A stretch of 64,000 nucleotides of DNA from Guptibacillus spartinae. GTDB lineage: Bacteria; Bacillota; Bacilli; Bacillales; Guptibacillaceae. Within the stretch, counting starts at the first letter, position 1, and each line of letters starts with the position of its first letter. This document shows, piece by piece, positions 49,359-58,174 of the stretch. Location: the NCBI RefSeq assembly GCF_028610625.1, contig NZ_JAQQWU010000005.1, forward strand, positions 62,001-126,000, written 5' to 3'. Below the pieces are notes generated by a model that had not been told where the DNA came from, searched no databases, and saw nothing but the letters and a program-made list of their open reading frames with translations. Both the position numbers and the translations under genes were made by a program.

Positions 49359-49672
49359 CTACAAGAACTTACGATATACTCGAGTATAATGAAGTGGCTT
49401 AAACCCTAAAGAAGTGTACAATTTCTCAGCATTATCGTTCCCCTCTACAAAACAAATGCGAATATCTTTATAACCATCATCCAACATTTTGTTAATACCA
49501 AATTGCAGAGCCTTACGTCCATAACCTTTCCCCTGGTAACTTGGTGCAACCATTAAATTATCTACTTCACCGTATACACTAATTCAGGGGAGCCCCACCA
49601 TTTTTCATACCCCATTTTTCTAGCGAATCCAACTGGATTGCCTGATTCAATTTCAATATAAGTACACAAAAA
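49359..49672 (-). pseudogene. Frameshifted GNAT acetyltransferase
   Basis: The 3' part encodes MVAPSYQGKGYGRKALQFGI and CFVEGNDNAEKLYTSLGFKP, a good acetyl-CoA loop and C-terminus. The 5' part (IESGNPVGFARKMGYEKWWG, SPELVY) lies in another frame and joins at GEVDNLMVAP after a 1-nt shift. The start is missing. The 64-residue 3' frame alone is too short to fold as a GNAT. Confidence 0.75.
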
Positions 49673-49724
49673 ATAAGGTACAAATAGCAAAATCATAGCG
49701 CATAGAATCTTCCCTAAACTGCTT

Positions 49725-49868
49725 TTAACTCTCAATAATTTTATTCAGTTTTAAGGACTTTCGCGTTCCGATCATATATAGAAACTCTTCATCCTGAGCT
49801 GACTGAAAGATCCTTTCCATATCTTCATCTTTAATAGATCTTAAATACGCAGATTGGCCTTTTATCAT
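49725..49868 (-). pseudogene. Truncated N-terminus of a RimJ-like GNAT
   Basis: A 47-residue frame, MIKGQSAYLRSIKDEDMERI followed by FQSAQDEEFLYMIGTRKSLK, matches the first strand and helix of RimJ/RimL-type acetyltransferases and then stops. No downstream continuation is seen before the fragment at 49359, which belongs to a different GNAT type. Confidence 0.55.
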
Positions 49869-49968
49869 TTTAAATTTAGCCTCCGGACATTCAAACCTTA
49901 CTAACCATTTACTTCCAAGCTGTTTACCCTTACTATTTTAGTTAAAGTAGATAGGGGTGGGCATAAAG

Positions 49969-51192
49969 ATGAAAACGAGCTTTTCTATAGATAAAATTAC
50001 TTTACGTCGGTTTCTTTTACACAAACAGTCTCTATTGGAACCAGATCGATCATTGGAATCGATCTCTCTTGAAAAAACGTTACATATGATTAAAAAACTG
50101 GAATGTGTTCAACTTGATCCAGTATCGGTCGTTGAACGGAACCAGCACTTGGTATTAGCGGCAAGAATGCCTGGTTATGATCCTAAGTATTTAGACGATC
50201 TTTTATCTGACGGCAAGGTCTTTGAATATTTTGCGAATGCAGCCTGTGTCATCCCGATGGAAGACTTTCCTCTGTTCGAACCGACACGGAAACGGATCCA
50301 GGAAAATGTTGCTGACTCGTTAGCGAGCTTAGAAATCGTTGTAAATACTGTGTTAGAGCAATTAAGGGCAGATGGCCCCCTTCCTTCTCGTGCTTTCAAA
50401 TCAGACAACCGCGTTAACGGCTATTGGGATAACAAGGCCCCGAAAACAAAAGAAACATCCCATGCACTGAACCTGTTGTTGGATGCTGGCATGATCCGGG
50501 TCGTCCAGCGGGATCGGACTGAACGCTATTTTGATCTTACAGAGCGTACGGTCACCCGGAAATTGTTGAAACAGACGAAAGTCATGGATGGACCTACTGC
50601 AAAAGATCTGCTGATAGAAAAATACATGCGTGCTTACCGGGTATTCGATCCGAGAGATGCTCGATTTGGTTGGCAAAAAATGACCGCGGCTGAACGTCGT
50701 GCAGAAATTGAGCGTAGAGTCCAGAATAAAACGGTCATTCCACTTGAAATCGAAGGTGTAAAACGACAATATTATTTATTGGCAGAGGACTTGGAGGAAC
50801 TCGAAACGTTCGTTGAGAGTACCAAACAGGAACCCCGTTCACTTGAGAGTACGATCACTTTTCTACCACCGCTCGATAATTTACTTTGGAGTCGTGAGCG
50901 GATCAAAGACCTGTTCGACTTCGATTATAAGTGGGAAATCTACACTCCTCGTGTGAAAAGAAAATACGGGCCATATGCGATGCCGATTTTATATGGAGAT
51001 AGACTGATTGGTCGTATGGACCCACAAATTGACCGAAAAAATAAAGTGATGATTGTCCGTTTGCTCCAGCTTGAGCCAGGGGTTAAGCAAACGTCTGAGT
51101 TACGTCAATCATTCCGTAACGCGCTCAATTCTTTTGCCATTTTTAACGGAGCAGATGACATACAAGTTGAGAATTCTGACCTGAACCATTGA
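49969..51192 (+). CDS. YcaQ/AlkX-like DNA glycosylase (HTH_42 winged-helix protein)
   Basis: A 407-residue protein of tandem winged-helix domains. The catalytic Q-hydrophobic-D motif is in CVQLDPVSVVERNQHLVLAARMPGYD (near 46-71), matching the YcaQ/AlkX branch, whose E. coli member unhooks interstrand DNA crosslinks. Later blocks are FEYFANAACVIPMEDFP, FLPPLDNLLWSRERIKDLFDFDYKWEIYTP and YGPYAMPILYGDRLIGRMDPQIDRK, all typical. ATG at 49969 follows AGGGGTGGG; the GTG at 49957 overlaps that site. It is a single gene. No neighbouring biosynthetic genes for a DNA-crosslinking compound are visible. Confidence 0.9.
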   Translation: MKTSFSIDKITLRRFLLHKQSLLEPDRSLESISLEKTLHMIKKLECVQLDPVSVVERNQHLVLAARMPGYDPKYLDDLLSDGKVFEYFANAACVIPMEDFPLFEPTRKRIQENVADSLASLEIVVNTVLEQLRADGPLPSRAFKSDNRVNGYWDNKAPKTKETSHALNLLLDAGMIRVVQRDRTERYFDLTERTVTRKLLKQTKVMDGPTAKDLLIEKYMRAYRVFDPRDARFGWQKMTAAERRAEIERRVQNKTVIPLEIEGVKRQYYLLAEDLEELETFVESTKQEPRSLESTITFLPPLDNLLWSRERIKDLFDFDYKWEIYTPRVKRKYGPYAMPILYGDRLIGRMDPQIDRKNKVMIVRLLQLEPGVKQTSELRQSFRNALNSFAIFNGADDIQVENSDLNH

Positions 51193-51480
51193 TGCAAATT
51201 TTCATTTTGTAGATGAATTTGTGTTTTTTGTTGATTCATCCTTCATTTTGTTGATATCCGTTCTAATTTTCTTTTGAAAATAGCTCTGTTAAGCATAAAT
51301 ACTTCATCTCTCCAGATTCAATAATTTCTTTTTATTTCCTTCTTAATTTATCGAAACAGTTCACCATCAAATTAATAACTTAAAAAAAAGCCCTGTCACA
51401 AAACAATAATTCACGTAAAAATTCCATATGTAAATGCATATGATACTCGCACTATGTTTCGCAATGTATTTGTTAATAAA

Positions 51481-51528
51481 TAAGCCGCACTTCAATCTTT
51501 GACGGATCGTTGTGCGGCTTTTTTTATC
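51481..51528 (+). terminator. Orphan strong terminator
   Basis: AAGCCGCAC pairs with GTGCGGCTT around a partly structured 29-nt loop, followed by T7 on the plus strand. The nearest plus-strand gene ends 289 nt upstream (51192). The remaining gap 51193-51619 holds no frame I can support and a copy of the dispersed repeat at about 51535. Confidence 0.75.
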
Positions 51529-51534
51529 TGGGCT

Positions 51535-51565
51535 TATTAAACTATAGCTCCCGATTTAATGGAAT
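51535..51565. repeat. Dispersed intergenic repeat, diverged copy c
   Basis: Contains AGCTCCCGATTTAATGGAAT, related to the blocks at 43015 and 49319. It lies between the orphan terminator and the MDR gene stop. Confidence 0.35.
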
Positions 51566-51619
51566 AAAGCCTTTTGAGATTAAAGTTTAAAACTATAAAT
51601 CTCAAAACATATGTATGTC

Positions 51620-52546
51620 TTAATATCTAACCAACACTTTTATAGGGTTGCCCCTTTTTTCACTCAGATTAACAAAGCAATCGATCAATTCATGTGAACT
51701 AATTTCGCATTCGAAAATTTCATTTAAGTATTTTGCTCTTTCTATACTGCCAAAGAACCACTGACTATGTTGTTGATAATCCCATCCATCGGCTGAACCA
51801 ACAATTTTTAGTTCTTTCTCATAGAAGTCCTCATTCAAATAGAAAAGGTCTTTGTTTCCGTCTGACAATACACAAACTTCTCCATTGGGCTTTAACGATT
51901 TCAGCAATGTTTGAAAGGCTTTATTGCTTGAAGAACATTCCAAACCGTAATCATAATGATTGTTAGGAACTTGGTCTTCTGAGAGAAAAATATTGCTTGC
52001 ACCGAACGTATCAGCTAATCTACATCTAGTTTCGTTAGGTTCCAATACGTCAACTTGCTTAATATTCATGTAATCCTTTAAAAAATGAAGCGTTAGCAAA
52101 CCTATTGTACCTGAGCCTGTCACTAATACTTTATCTGTTGGTTTTGGATGAAGTTTGAAAACACCCTTTGCAGAGTCACAAGAAAGTGTATTTAATAAAG
52201 CAAATGTATAATGAACTTCTTCAGGTACCCTCACCACTTTAAGGGCTTTTACAACCCCAAGATCTTTATGTCCATAAAATGCGAGAACGTTATCTCCTAC
52301 ATGGATATCTACTACATTTCTCCCAGTTTCAATGACTCTTCCATAACTCTCATAGCCTGTTTCTCTAGGGTATTGAGGATTCGTATCTGTAACATCAGTT
52401 TCATTATACTGAGGAAGTTCAGCTCCTATACTGATAGCCCCTGCGATGGTTTCAATTAATACTTCATCTTCTTTTATAGGATCCAACATCGTACTTTTCC
52501 ACTCTAGTTTTCTTTTTCCTGTAAGAATCAATGATTGTTGCTTCAT
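51620..52546 (-). CDS. MDR-superfamily dehydrogenase, apparently zinc-free
   Basis: A 308-residue medium-chain dehydrogenase/reductase. The nucleotide fold is VLVTGSGTIGLLTLHFLKDY (near 143) with DVLEPNETRC after it. The catalytic-zinc cysteine and GHE motifs of alcohol dehydrogenases are absent: the stretches read AGAISIGAELPQY and RETGYESYGRVIETG, as in the S-x-GTE type of zinc-independent MDR enzymes. The substrate is unknown. ATG at 52546 has GAGGGTG upstream; the longer frame runs back into the VOC gene. It probably shares a transcript with the VOC gene 138 bp upstream. Confidence 0.85.
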   Translation of the reverse strand: MKQQSLILTGKRKLEWKSTMLDPIKEDEVLIETIAGAISIGAELPQYNETDVTDTNPQYPRETGYESYGRVIETGRNVVDIHVGDNVLAFYGHKDLGVVKALKVVRVPEEVHYTFALLNTLSCDSAKGVFKLHPKPTDKVLVTGSGTIGLLTLHFLKDYMNIKQVDVLEPNETRCRLADTFGASNIFLSEDQVPNNHYDYGLECSSSNKAFQTLLKSLKPNGEVCVLSDGNKDLFYLNEDFYEKELKIVGSADGWDYQQHSQWFFGSIERAKYLNEIFECEISSHELIDCFVNLSEKRGNPIKVLVRY

Positions 52547-52683
52547 ATAAACACCCTCTATTAATTGTTTGACAGAATAACGTTTACAATAGATCCCTAT
52601 CCAGAGAAATGGACTAAATGTTTTAAGTTCTCCTGTAATTAAGTAACCGCACCTATTACACGGAATAAGAACTTCTGATAATA

Positions 52684-53136
52684 TCAAAGATTGAACCAAT
52701 CTTTTAGTTCCATCATATTAAAATCAATCTTTTCATCTATTTTTATCGGCGTAATAAATTCTAAAGAGTTGCCATCAGGATCATTAAAGTAAATAGCAGA
52801 ATGTGTTTGGGGATTATTTGGTAATACAATAGGTTGTTGCTCAGGTTTAAAATTAAAAGCGGTTCTAACCTCGATATCTCTTTCCTTTAACCACTCTTTA
52901 GCTGCGAGTAAATCATCTAGTTCTACATAGAAAGCGACGTGTCTTAAAGAAGGATGGTAAGATGTATCAACCTTATCCGTCTCCCATAATCCCAGCCAAC
53001 TCTTTCCTTTTTCTATCCAAAAAAAGGTTACGGATTCTCCACGATGAGCCAATTCTAATCCCAAATTATTATAAAACTCGATGGATTTAGATATATCACT
53101 TACCGGTAAATGAGCTTCATAAAGCCCTTTAATCAT
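52684..53136 (-). CDS. VOC-superfamily (glyoxalase-fold) protein
   Basis: A 150-residue protein with the paired VOC repeats: YEAHLPVSDISKSIEFYNNLGLELAHRG at the start, LRHVAFYVELDD in the middle and SAIYFNDPDGNSLEFITPI near the end with the metal-binding glutamate. Length and WIEKGKSWLGLWE resemble FosB-like or unassigned VOC proteins; fosfomycin resistance should not be assumed. ATG at 53136 has AAAGGG 10 nt upstream; a TTG at 53145 is too close to that site. The next gene on the strand is the MDR enzyme. Confidence 0.88.
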   Translation of the reverse strand: MIKGLYEAHLPVSDISKSIEFYNNLGLELAHRGESVTFFWIEKGKSWLGLWETDKVDTSYHPSLRHVAFYVELDDLLAAKEWLKERDIEVRTAFNFKPEQQPIVLPNNPQTHSAIYFNDPDGNSLEFITPIKIDEKIDFNMMELKDWFNL

Positions 53137-53145
53137 TTTAATCAA

Positions 53146-53711
53146 ACCCTTTAATCATTATTTATTTACTAAATAAACGCTAGCTCTCACAAGATTGAAA
53201 CTATACAAGGGAGTCCTCGTCAGAAAATAGCCTGTCTTTAACAAAATTGACCTGCTCTATCATAAGACCAATAAAGGATAATTTCATCACCTGAAACGGA
53301 TACATCCCTTTTTAATCTACCAACATATACTTAAACGTAACAATCTAGAAGAAAGTATTTAAAATCCATTAAATAATGAAGAGTTATGTCCATTTTAGAA
53401 ACATTGGTTTCTTCAAGAACCACGCAGCATCTATTTCTTTTTCTCCATCTTCAATTTTCCTCCTATCAAATTACTTAGTCCTTTATAAGGATTCTTCAAT
53501 TTCACACATTAATAACTTATCCATACCTTTGTTATAAGTCATAAAAACATTATAACCCTGCACGCTATCCCGTCTTTATAAAGTAAACGTTCCGATTGAA
53601 TAGAACAATGAATCTTCTTGAATTGCCCCGTTAGTTGAATAACCACCAATTCTGCCTATATCTTTTTTTACTGAAACAGAAACATTTGCACACTTCTTAA
53701 TGGAGTAAGTT
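53146..53711. other. 566-bp intergenic stretch without a supported gene
   Basis: AT-rich. I found no frame with a start site and recognisable product. A diverged copy of the dispersed repeat (TTCCGATTGAATAGAAC, about 53577-53606) lies inside. Short minus-strand frames such as IGRIGGYSTNGAIQEDS near 53620 look like coding remnants, but I cannot name them. Confidence 0.5.
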
Positions 53712-54299
53712 TCATTGTCTTCCCTTATAAAAACGCAAATAAATGATGAACATCTGTATGTATATGTAAACGTAAATGATTCCTAATCCTATGACGAATT
53801 CTTTCGGCACTTTCGACTTTTCCAATGTATGATCAATTCCTAACCGAAACGCATATGAACTAGCTTTTCGCAAATGCCAAGGTGAGGTGACTATTACCGC
53901 TTTTTTCAGACCTCTCTCGTGCATGATTTCTCGTGATTTCACCAAATTTTCATAAGTGCCCCTCGCTTTTGTTTCTTGTATGATTTGGCTACCATCTACG
54001 CCTAATTCCACTAAGGCACTTGCCATGATTTCTGCCTCAACATGGTTATTTGCGACAGATGCCCCCGAACAAATAATGACTTCAGCAATTCCAGTGTGAT
54101 AGAGATCTGTTGCTTTATTGATTCGTTCTCGTAAAATTGGAGTCATGCGCCCATCCTTTTTTGCGGGATAACCAAGTACAATCATTGCATCTCTTTTTTG
54201 CCCATGATTATAACCCGCTTTGTTAAAATGCTTTCGAATAACTATAACCCACGCCATAAAGCATATAAAAATCAAACCCAAAATATACAAGCCTATCAT
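53712..54299 (-). CDS. YdcF/SanA-like DUF218 membrane protein
   Basis: A 195-residue protein with an N-terminal membrane segment (about 3-20), a DUF218 domain (AMIVLGYPAKKDGRMTPILRERINKATDLYHTG, ICSGASVANNHVEAEIMASAL, SREIMHERGLKKAVIVTSPWHLRKA) and a second hydrophobic segment at the C-terminus (FVIGLGIIYVYIYIQMFIIYL). SanA/YdcF proteins act in envelope integrity or lipid/polysaccharide steps; the exact reaction is unclear. ATG at 54299 has GAGGAG 9 nt upstream. Confidence 0.85.
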   Translation of the reverse strand: MIGLYILGLIFICFMAWVIVIRKHFNKAGYNHGQKRDAMIVLGYPAKKDGRMTPILRERINKATDLYHTGIAEVIICSGASVANNHVEAEIMASALVELGVDGSQIIQETKARGTYENLVKSREIMHERGLKKAVIVTSPWHLRKASSYAFRLGIDHTLEKSKVPKEFVIGLGIIYVYIYIQMFIIYLRFYKGRQ

Positions 54300-54475
54300 T
54301 TTACATTTCTCCTCTGACATTCTTTCTACCAATCGACAGATAATTTACTTTGTATTAGGTGCACATCGGATTTAATAACAATCATTTTTCCAACTAAACT
54401 TCCCAATTATGGAAGAAACACTCCTCTCTCTACAATACCATAATCAGTAAATCAAACCTCATCCCGTTAAGATAT

Positions 54476-54512
54476 AAAAAATGCCCTGTGTCAATGCACA
54501 GGACATTTCGAA
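54476..54512 (-). terminator. Terminator of the OpuC-type operon
   Basis: CCTGTG and CACAGG with flanking pairs form a stem and a 6-nt loop. On the minus strand it is followed by GCATTTTTTAT, just past the stop at 54520. Confidence 0.8.
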
Positions 54513-54519
54513 CTTCATT

Positions 54520-55431
54520 TTATTCTTCCACCAATCCATTCTCCACAAGCCAATCATGGGCAACTACCGAAACGCTATTTCCTTCAATGTCTACTTTGTA
54601 ATTCAATTCGCGCATGATGTCACTGTTTAGCTTTTCTCCTAAACGCGCTGTGATTTCTTCGACTTCTGGATATTTTTCGTAGACGTCCTCGTTAATGCTT
54701 ACAGCTGCACGGTAGGGCGGGAAGAATGATTGATCGTCTTTCAGCGTCACAAGATCATATTCTACGATCGTTGCATCGGTTTCAAATGCGACCGATACAT
54801 CCACCTGTTCGTTATCCAGAGAGCGCTGGGTAAGACCAAGATCCATAAGTTTAATTTGATTGGAACCGAATTCAAAGCCGTACGTTTCCTCAACGCCCGG
54901 TAAGCCGTCAGGACGGTTGGCAAACTCCGCATCTGAAGCCATCGTTAGCTCGCCAGGGTGTTCATTGACATACTTAGCGAGATCACTGATCGATTCGATG
55001 CCTAGCTCATTCGCCTGCTCTTTTCTCATCGCAAGCGCATACGTATTGTTGACATTTGACATGTTCATCCAGTGGATATCATTGTTTTTGGCGTCCAGTT
55101 CTTTTACCTTTTGAAAGGCTGCTTCTGGATCTGCAATCGGTTCTTCTCCCATGTATGTAATGAGGGCCGTACCCGTGTATTCCCACATCATATCAACCTG
55201 ACTATTTTCAAGTGCTTTTCGAACAACCGTACTTCCGAGGTTGTTCATTTGCTTTACATTAAAGCCTTCTTCTTTCAGAAGAAAAGCAGTCATTTCTGAA
55301 AGTAAATATTGCTCCGTAAAATTTTTCCCTCCTACGGAAATCTGTTTCCCCCCGATTCCTACACTTGAACACGAAGCCAGCATGGAAAGGACGAGAATGA
55401 TTCCGATGAGACGTAACAGCTTATTTTTCAT
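54520..55431 (-). CDS. opuCC: Osmoprotectant-binding lipoprotein (OpuCC-like)
   Basis: A 303-residue lipoprotein: signal peptide with lipobox LASC (Cys near 21), then the OpuAC-type binding domain (ISVGGKNFTEQYLLSEMTAFLLKEEGF, VDMMWEYTGTALITYM, LAMRKEQANELGI). It binds quaternary ammonium osmoprotectants (glycine betaine, carnitine, choline and similar) outside the membrane and delivers them to the two permeases. It is the last gene of the four-gene operon; AGGGAGGGATTTGT precedes the ATG. Confidence 0.92.
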   Translation of the reverse strand: MKNKLLRLIGIILVLSMLASCSSVGIGGKQISVGGKNFTEQYLLSEMTAFLLKEEGFNVKQMNNLGSTVVRKALENSQVDMMWEYTGTALITYMGEEPIADPEAAFQKVKELDAKNNDIHWMNMSNVNNTYALAMRKEQANELGIESISDLAKYVNEHPGELTMASDAEFANRPDGLPGVEETYGFEFGSNQIKLMDLGLTQRSLDNEQVDVSVAFETDATIVEYDLVTLKDDQSFFPPYRAAVSINEDVYEKYPEVEEITARLGEKLNSDIMRELNYKVDIEGNSVSVVAHDWLVENGLVEE

Positions 55432-55450
55432 ACAAATCCCTCCCTACATC

Positions 55451-56188
55451 CTACGTTTCTTGTGGTGGCTTGGAACCTTTTGGAACGATTTTACGCTCAA
55501 GCAATCGAAGTAAGTAATCAACAAAAATGGCTAATAAGGTAACTGGAATGGCACCTGAAATTAAGTACCCGTTATCAAACAGCTGAATCCCTGTAAAGAT
55601 CCATACGCCTAGTCCTCCGCCTCCTACTACATAAGCAAGCGCTGCTGTACCGATGTTTAAGACAACCGCTGTTCGAATACCCGCGAGAATGGAGTAAGAT
55701 GCGTTCGGCAATTCAATTCGAAAAAGGATTTGAATTGGCTTCATGCCCATCCCTCTTGCGGCGTCGATTAAGTTCTCATCAATGGAATCAATTCCCGCCA
55801 CCGTATTCCGATACATCGGAAGGAGTGAGTATATAAACAGCGCGAAGACAGCCGTTTTAAAGCCGATTCCTAAAATACTAATCATAAGGGCGAGGACAGC
55901 CAAACTTGGAATCGTTTGGCCAAGGTTTACCGTATTGGAAACGATCCACTCTGCTCGTCGAAAGCTTCTACGCGTCACGAGTATACCGACTGGTAGTGCG
56001 ACAACGACAGCTAAAAGTGAAGACACGAGAACAAGCTGCAGGTGCTGTTTCAATAAGTGAAGAAACGTACCTGACTCGCTAAAAATATAGTCAAAATAGC
56101 TATTGCTAATTGCCCAAATAAAGAACACAGCAACGAGCGCATAGACGAGAATACTGACAATCCGACTCATTATTTTTTTCTTATTCAT
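55451..56188 (-). CDS. Osmoprotectant ABC transporter permease (OpuCB/OpuCD-like)
   Basis: A 245-residue permease with six hydrophobic segments and the EAA-type cytoplasmic loop IDAARGMGMKPIQILFRIELPNAS (near 137-160) that contacts the ATPase. ATG at 56188 follows GGGTGAGGAA and lies 5 bp past the ATPase stop; the longer frame would overlap the ATPase gene by 110 bp. The C-terminus ends in a basic tail (LLERKIVPKGSKPPQET). Confidence 0.92.
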   Translation of the reverse strand: MNKKKIMSRIVSILVYALVAVFFIWAISNSYFDYIFSESGTFLHLLKQHLQLVLVSSLLAVVVALPVGILVTRRSFRRAEWIVSNTVNLGQTIPSLAVLALMISILGIGFKTAVFALFIYSLLPMYRNTVAGIDSIDENLIDAARGMGMKPIQILFRIELPNASYSILAGIRTAVVLNIGTAALAYVVGGGGLGVWIFTGIQLFDNGYLISGAIPVTLLAIFVDYLLRLLERKIVPKGSKPPQET

Positions 56189-56192
56189 TTCC

Positions 56193-57185
56193 TCACCCTT
56201 TCTGTACCAGGGTAGGCTTTGCCTTGATTTCAAAGTGAAGGTACTTTTGAACAAGATCAATTGTAATTGCACCAAGTCGATGATCATCATCATCCACAAC
56301 AATCACCTGATCCGCTTCTTGATTGAGGAGCATCGATAATGTATTTCGTAAATCGTGACGAATATGAATGGTGATCGTATCTTCAATCGTCTCATCTACG
56401 TTCACAAGCCCAATCACCTCTTGAAGGTCTTTAATCGTATGAAGACTTAAGCTCTTAATCGCGCGGTCTTTGCCAAAGAATTCTCTTACGAATTCGTTTT
56501 TAGGACGGACGAGCATCTCTGATGGCGTATCGTATTGCATCACTTCTCCACCACGTAACAACACAATTTTGTCAGCCATTTTAATCGCTTCATCAATATC
56601 GTGGCTAACAAATAGAATGGTTTTCTTCACTTCACGTTGGATTTGTAGAAATTCATCCTGAATCTTTTCACGAATAATAGGATCAAGCGCGCCAAACGGC
56701 TCATCCATCAGCATAACAGGTGGGTCAGCAGCTAGTGCACGAATAACCCCGATTCGCTGTTGCTGTCCTCCGGAAAGCTCATGAGGATACCGTTTCCCAA
56801 ATTTCTCTCCGCTTAGACCGATCATTTCCATCAACTTATTAAAACGCTCGCGTTTTTCTTTCTTTTTCCATCCTAATAAATCAGGTACGATCATGACGTT
56901 CTCTTCAATCGTCATGTTTGGAAAAAGGCCGTTACTTTGAATGACATAGCCGATCTTTCTACGCAATGCAATCTGATCGAGGGACATCGAATCTTCCCCA
57001 TCAATGGTAATGCTCCCATCAGAAATCGTTTCCAGACGGTTCACCATGCGAAGCAATGTTGTTTTCCCGCACCCAGATGGCCCTAACAATACGACAATGT
57101 TTCCTTTATCAACGGTGAAATCTACACCGTTTACAGCGGTTACGCCGCCCTCATAGGTTTTCGTTGTTTGATCAAATGTAATCAT
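56193..57185 (-). CDS. opuCA: Osmoprotectant ABC transporter ATPase with CBS module (OpuCA-like)
   Basis: A 330-residue ATP-binding subunit: Walker A LLGPSGCGKTTLLRMVNRL (near 33-51), signature ELSGGQQQRIGVIRAL and Walker B MLMDEPFGALDPI. A CBS region follows (VIGLVNVDETIEDTITIHIRHDLRNTLSMLLNQEADQVIVVDDDD), the part that senses ionic strength in OpuA-type transporters. It powers uptake through the two permeases. The stop is 5 bp before the next gene. AAGGAGTGAGGTGAAGAA precedes the ATG. Confidence 0.94.
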   Translation of the reverse strand: MITFDQTTKTYEGGVTAVNGVDFTVDKGNIVVLLGPSGCGKTTLLRMVNRLETISDGSITIDGEDSMSLDQIALRRKIGYVIQSNGLFPNMTIEENVMIVPDLLGWKKKEKRERFNKLMEMIGLSGEKFGKRYPHELSGGQQQRIGVIRALAADPPVMLMDEPFGALDPIIREKIQDEFLQIQREVKKTILFVSHDIDEAIKMADKIVLLRGGEVMQYDTPSEMLVRPKNEFVREFFGKDRAIKSLSLHTIKDLQEVIGLVNVDETIEDTITIHIRHDLRNTLSMLLNQEADQVIVVDDDDHRLGAITIDLVQKYLHFEIKAKPTLVQKG

Positions 57186-57201
57186 TTCTTCACCTCACTC
57201 C

Positions 57202-57855
57202 TTAGTTCGCAATGCTTTTTGGTGTATAGCGTTTTTGAATAAATAGCAAAATGCCATCGGCAATCATCGCCAGAATCGCCACCGCAATGGAGCCACTAAT
57301 GATTAAGTAGTTATCTCCCCTTGAAATGCCCTGCGTGATCAAAACCCCAAGACCACCTGCGCCAATATAAGCTGCAATGACACCAATCCCGATATTCAAA
57401 ACAACGGCTGTTCGAATGCCTGCCATAATAATTGGAAAAGCATTTGGAATTTCAACACGTAGCAGGCGCTGACTTGTTTTCATGCCAAGTCCTTTCGCCG
57501 CATCTCTCATTTCCGGACTAACATTTTTAATTGCGGTATATGTATTGCGTATAATCGGGAGCTGTGAATACAGAACCAGTGCGACAAATGCTGGCACAAA
57601 CCCGATTCCCTGATTGACAATTGAAAAGACCGGAATCATGATACCGAATAAAGCGATACTCGGAATCGTTAGCATAACAGAAGCAATCTGCAATACTGTC
57701 TCTGCTAAATAATCATTTGTCGTTAAATAAATGCCAAGCGGAACGCCAATCATTAAGGCTACTAGAATGGCTAGGCCAACTAAAATCGTGTGCTCAATGG
57801 CTAAATCAAAGATTCGAGGTGCGTTCACCTCAAGAAACTTCATCCATTTGTCCAA
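57202..57855 (-). CDS. Osmoprotectant ABC transporter permease, first gene of the operon
   Basis: A 217-residue permease with six hydrophobic segments and the EAA loop RDAAKGLGMKTSQRLLRVEIPNAFP. I chose a TTG start at 57855: AAGGAGG lies 8 nt upstream and the product begins DKWMKFLEVNAPRIFDLAIEHTILVG, as in OpuCB. The longer ATG frame has no site. The operon order here is permease, ATPase, permease, binding protein, while B. subtilis opuC is ATPase, permease, binding protein, permease. Confidence 0.9.
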   Translation of the reverse strand: MDKWMKFLEVNAPRIFDLAIEHTILVGLAILVALMIGVPLGIYLTTNDYLAETVLQIASVMLTIPSIALFGIMIPVFSIVNQGIGFVPAFVALVLYSQLPIIRNTYTAIKNVSPEMRDAAKGLGMKTSQRLLRVEIPNAFPIIMAGIRTAVVLNIGIGVIAAYIGAGGLGVLITQGISRGDNYLIISGSIAVAILAMIADGILLFIQKRYTPKSIAN

Positions 57856-58023
57856 TAGGATTGCCTCCTTCTTATTTTTTCTCTTACATGCTGCAAGCTC
57901 ATCCATATTAATTTCGTATTTTAGAAGTGGACTATATGTGTTTACCCTATTACTAAAGTACTAATCCCGTTTATTCTGAAAATGAGTAATTTTCTGTGTC
58001 AAAACATCTCCCATGTGTCGTGA

Positions 58024-58114
58024 TATTGGCTAAAATCTGATTTTAATGGCCAAGATCGAAATTTATTGTCCAAACTGTGATTATATTGTCCAAAATTCCA
58101 CTTTATTAGCCAAC
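58024..58114. repeat. 20-bp-phased array, five TATTG(G/T)CCAA units
   Basis: Units start at 58024 (TATTGGCTAAA), 58044 (TAATGGCCAAG), 58064 (TATTGTCCAAA), 58084 (TATTGTCCAAA) and 58104 (TATTAGCCAAC): exactly 20 bp apart each time, with the 9 bp between units unconserved. The array lies in the 472-bp gap between the divergent Opu operon and RND gene. The three units at 1771-1821 belong to the same word family. Confidence 0.85.
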
Positions 58115-58174
58115 ATCCAAAAGAAGCCGCGAAGCATATGTTTAGATCCCTTCGCGTACAATGTTCTTTGTAGT

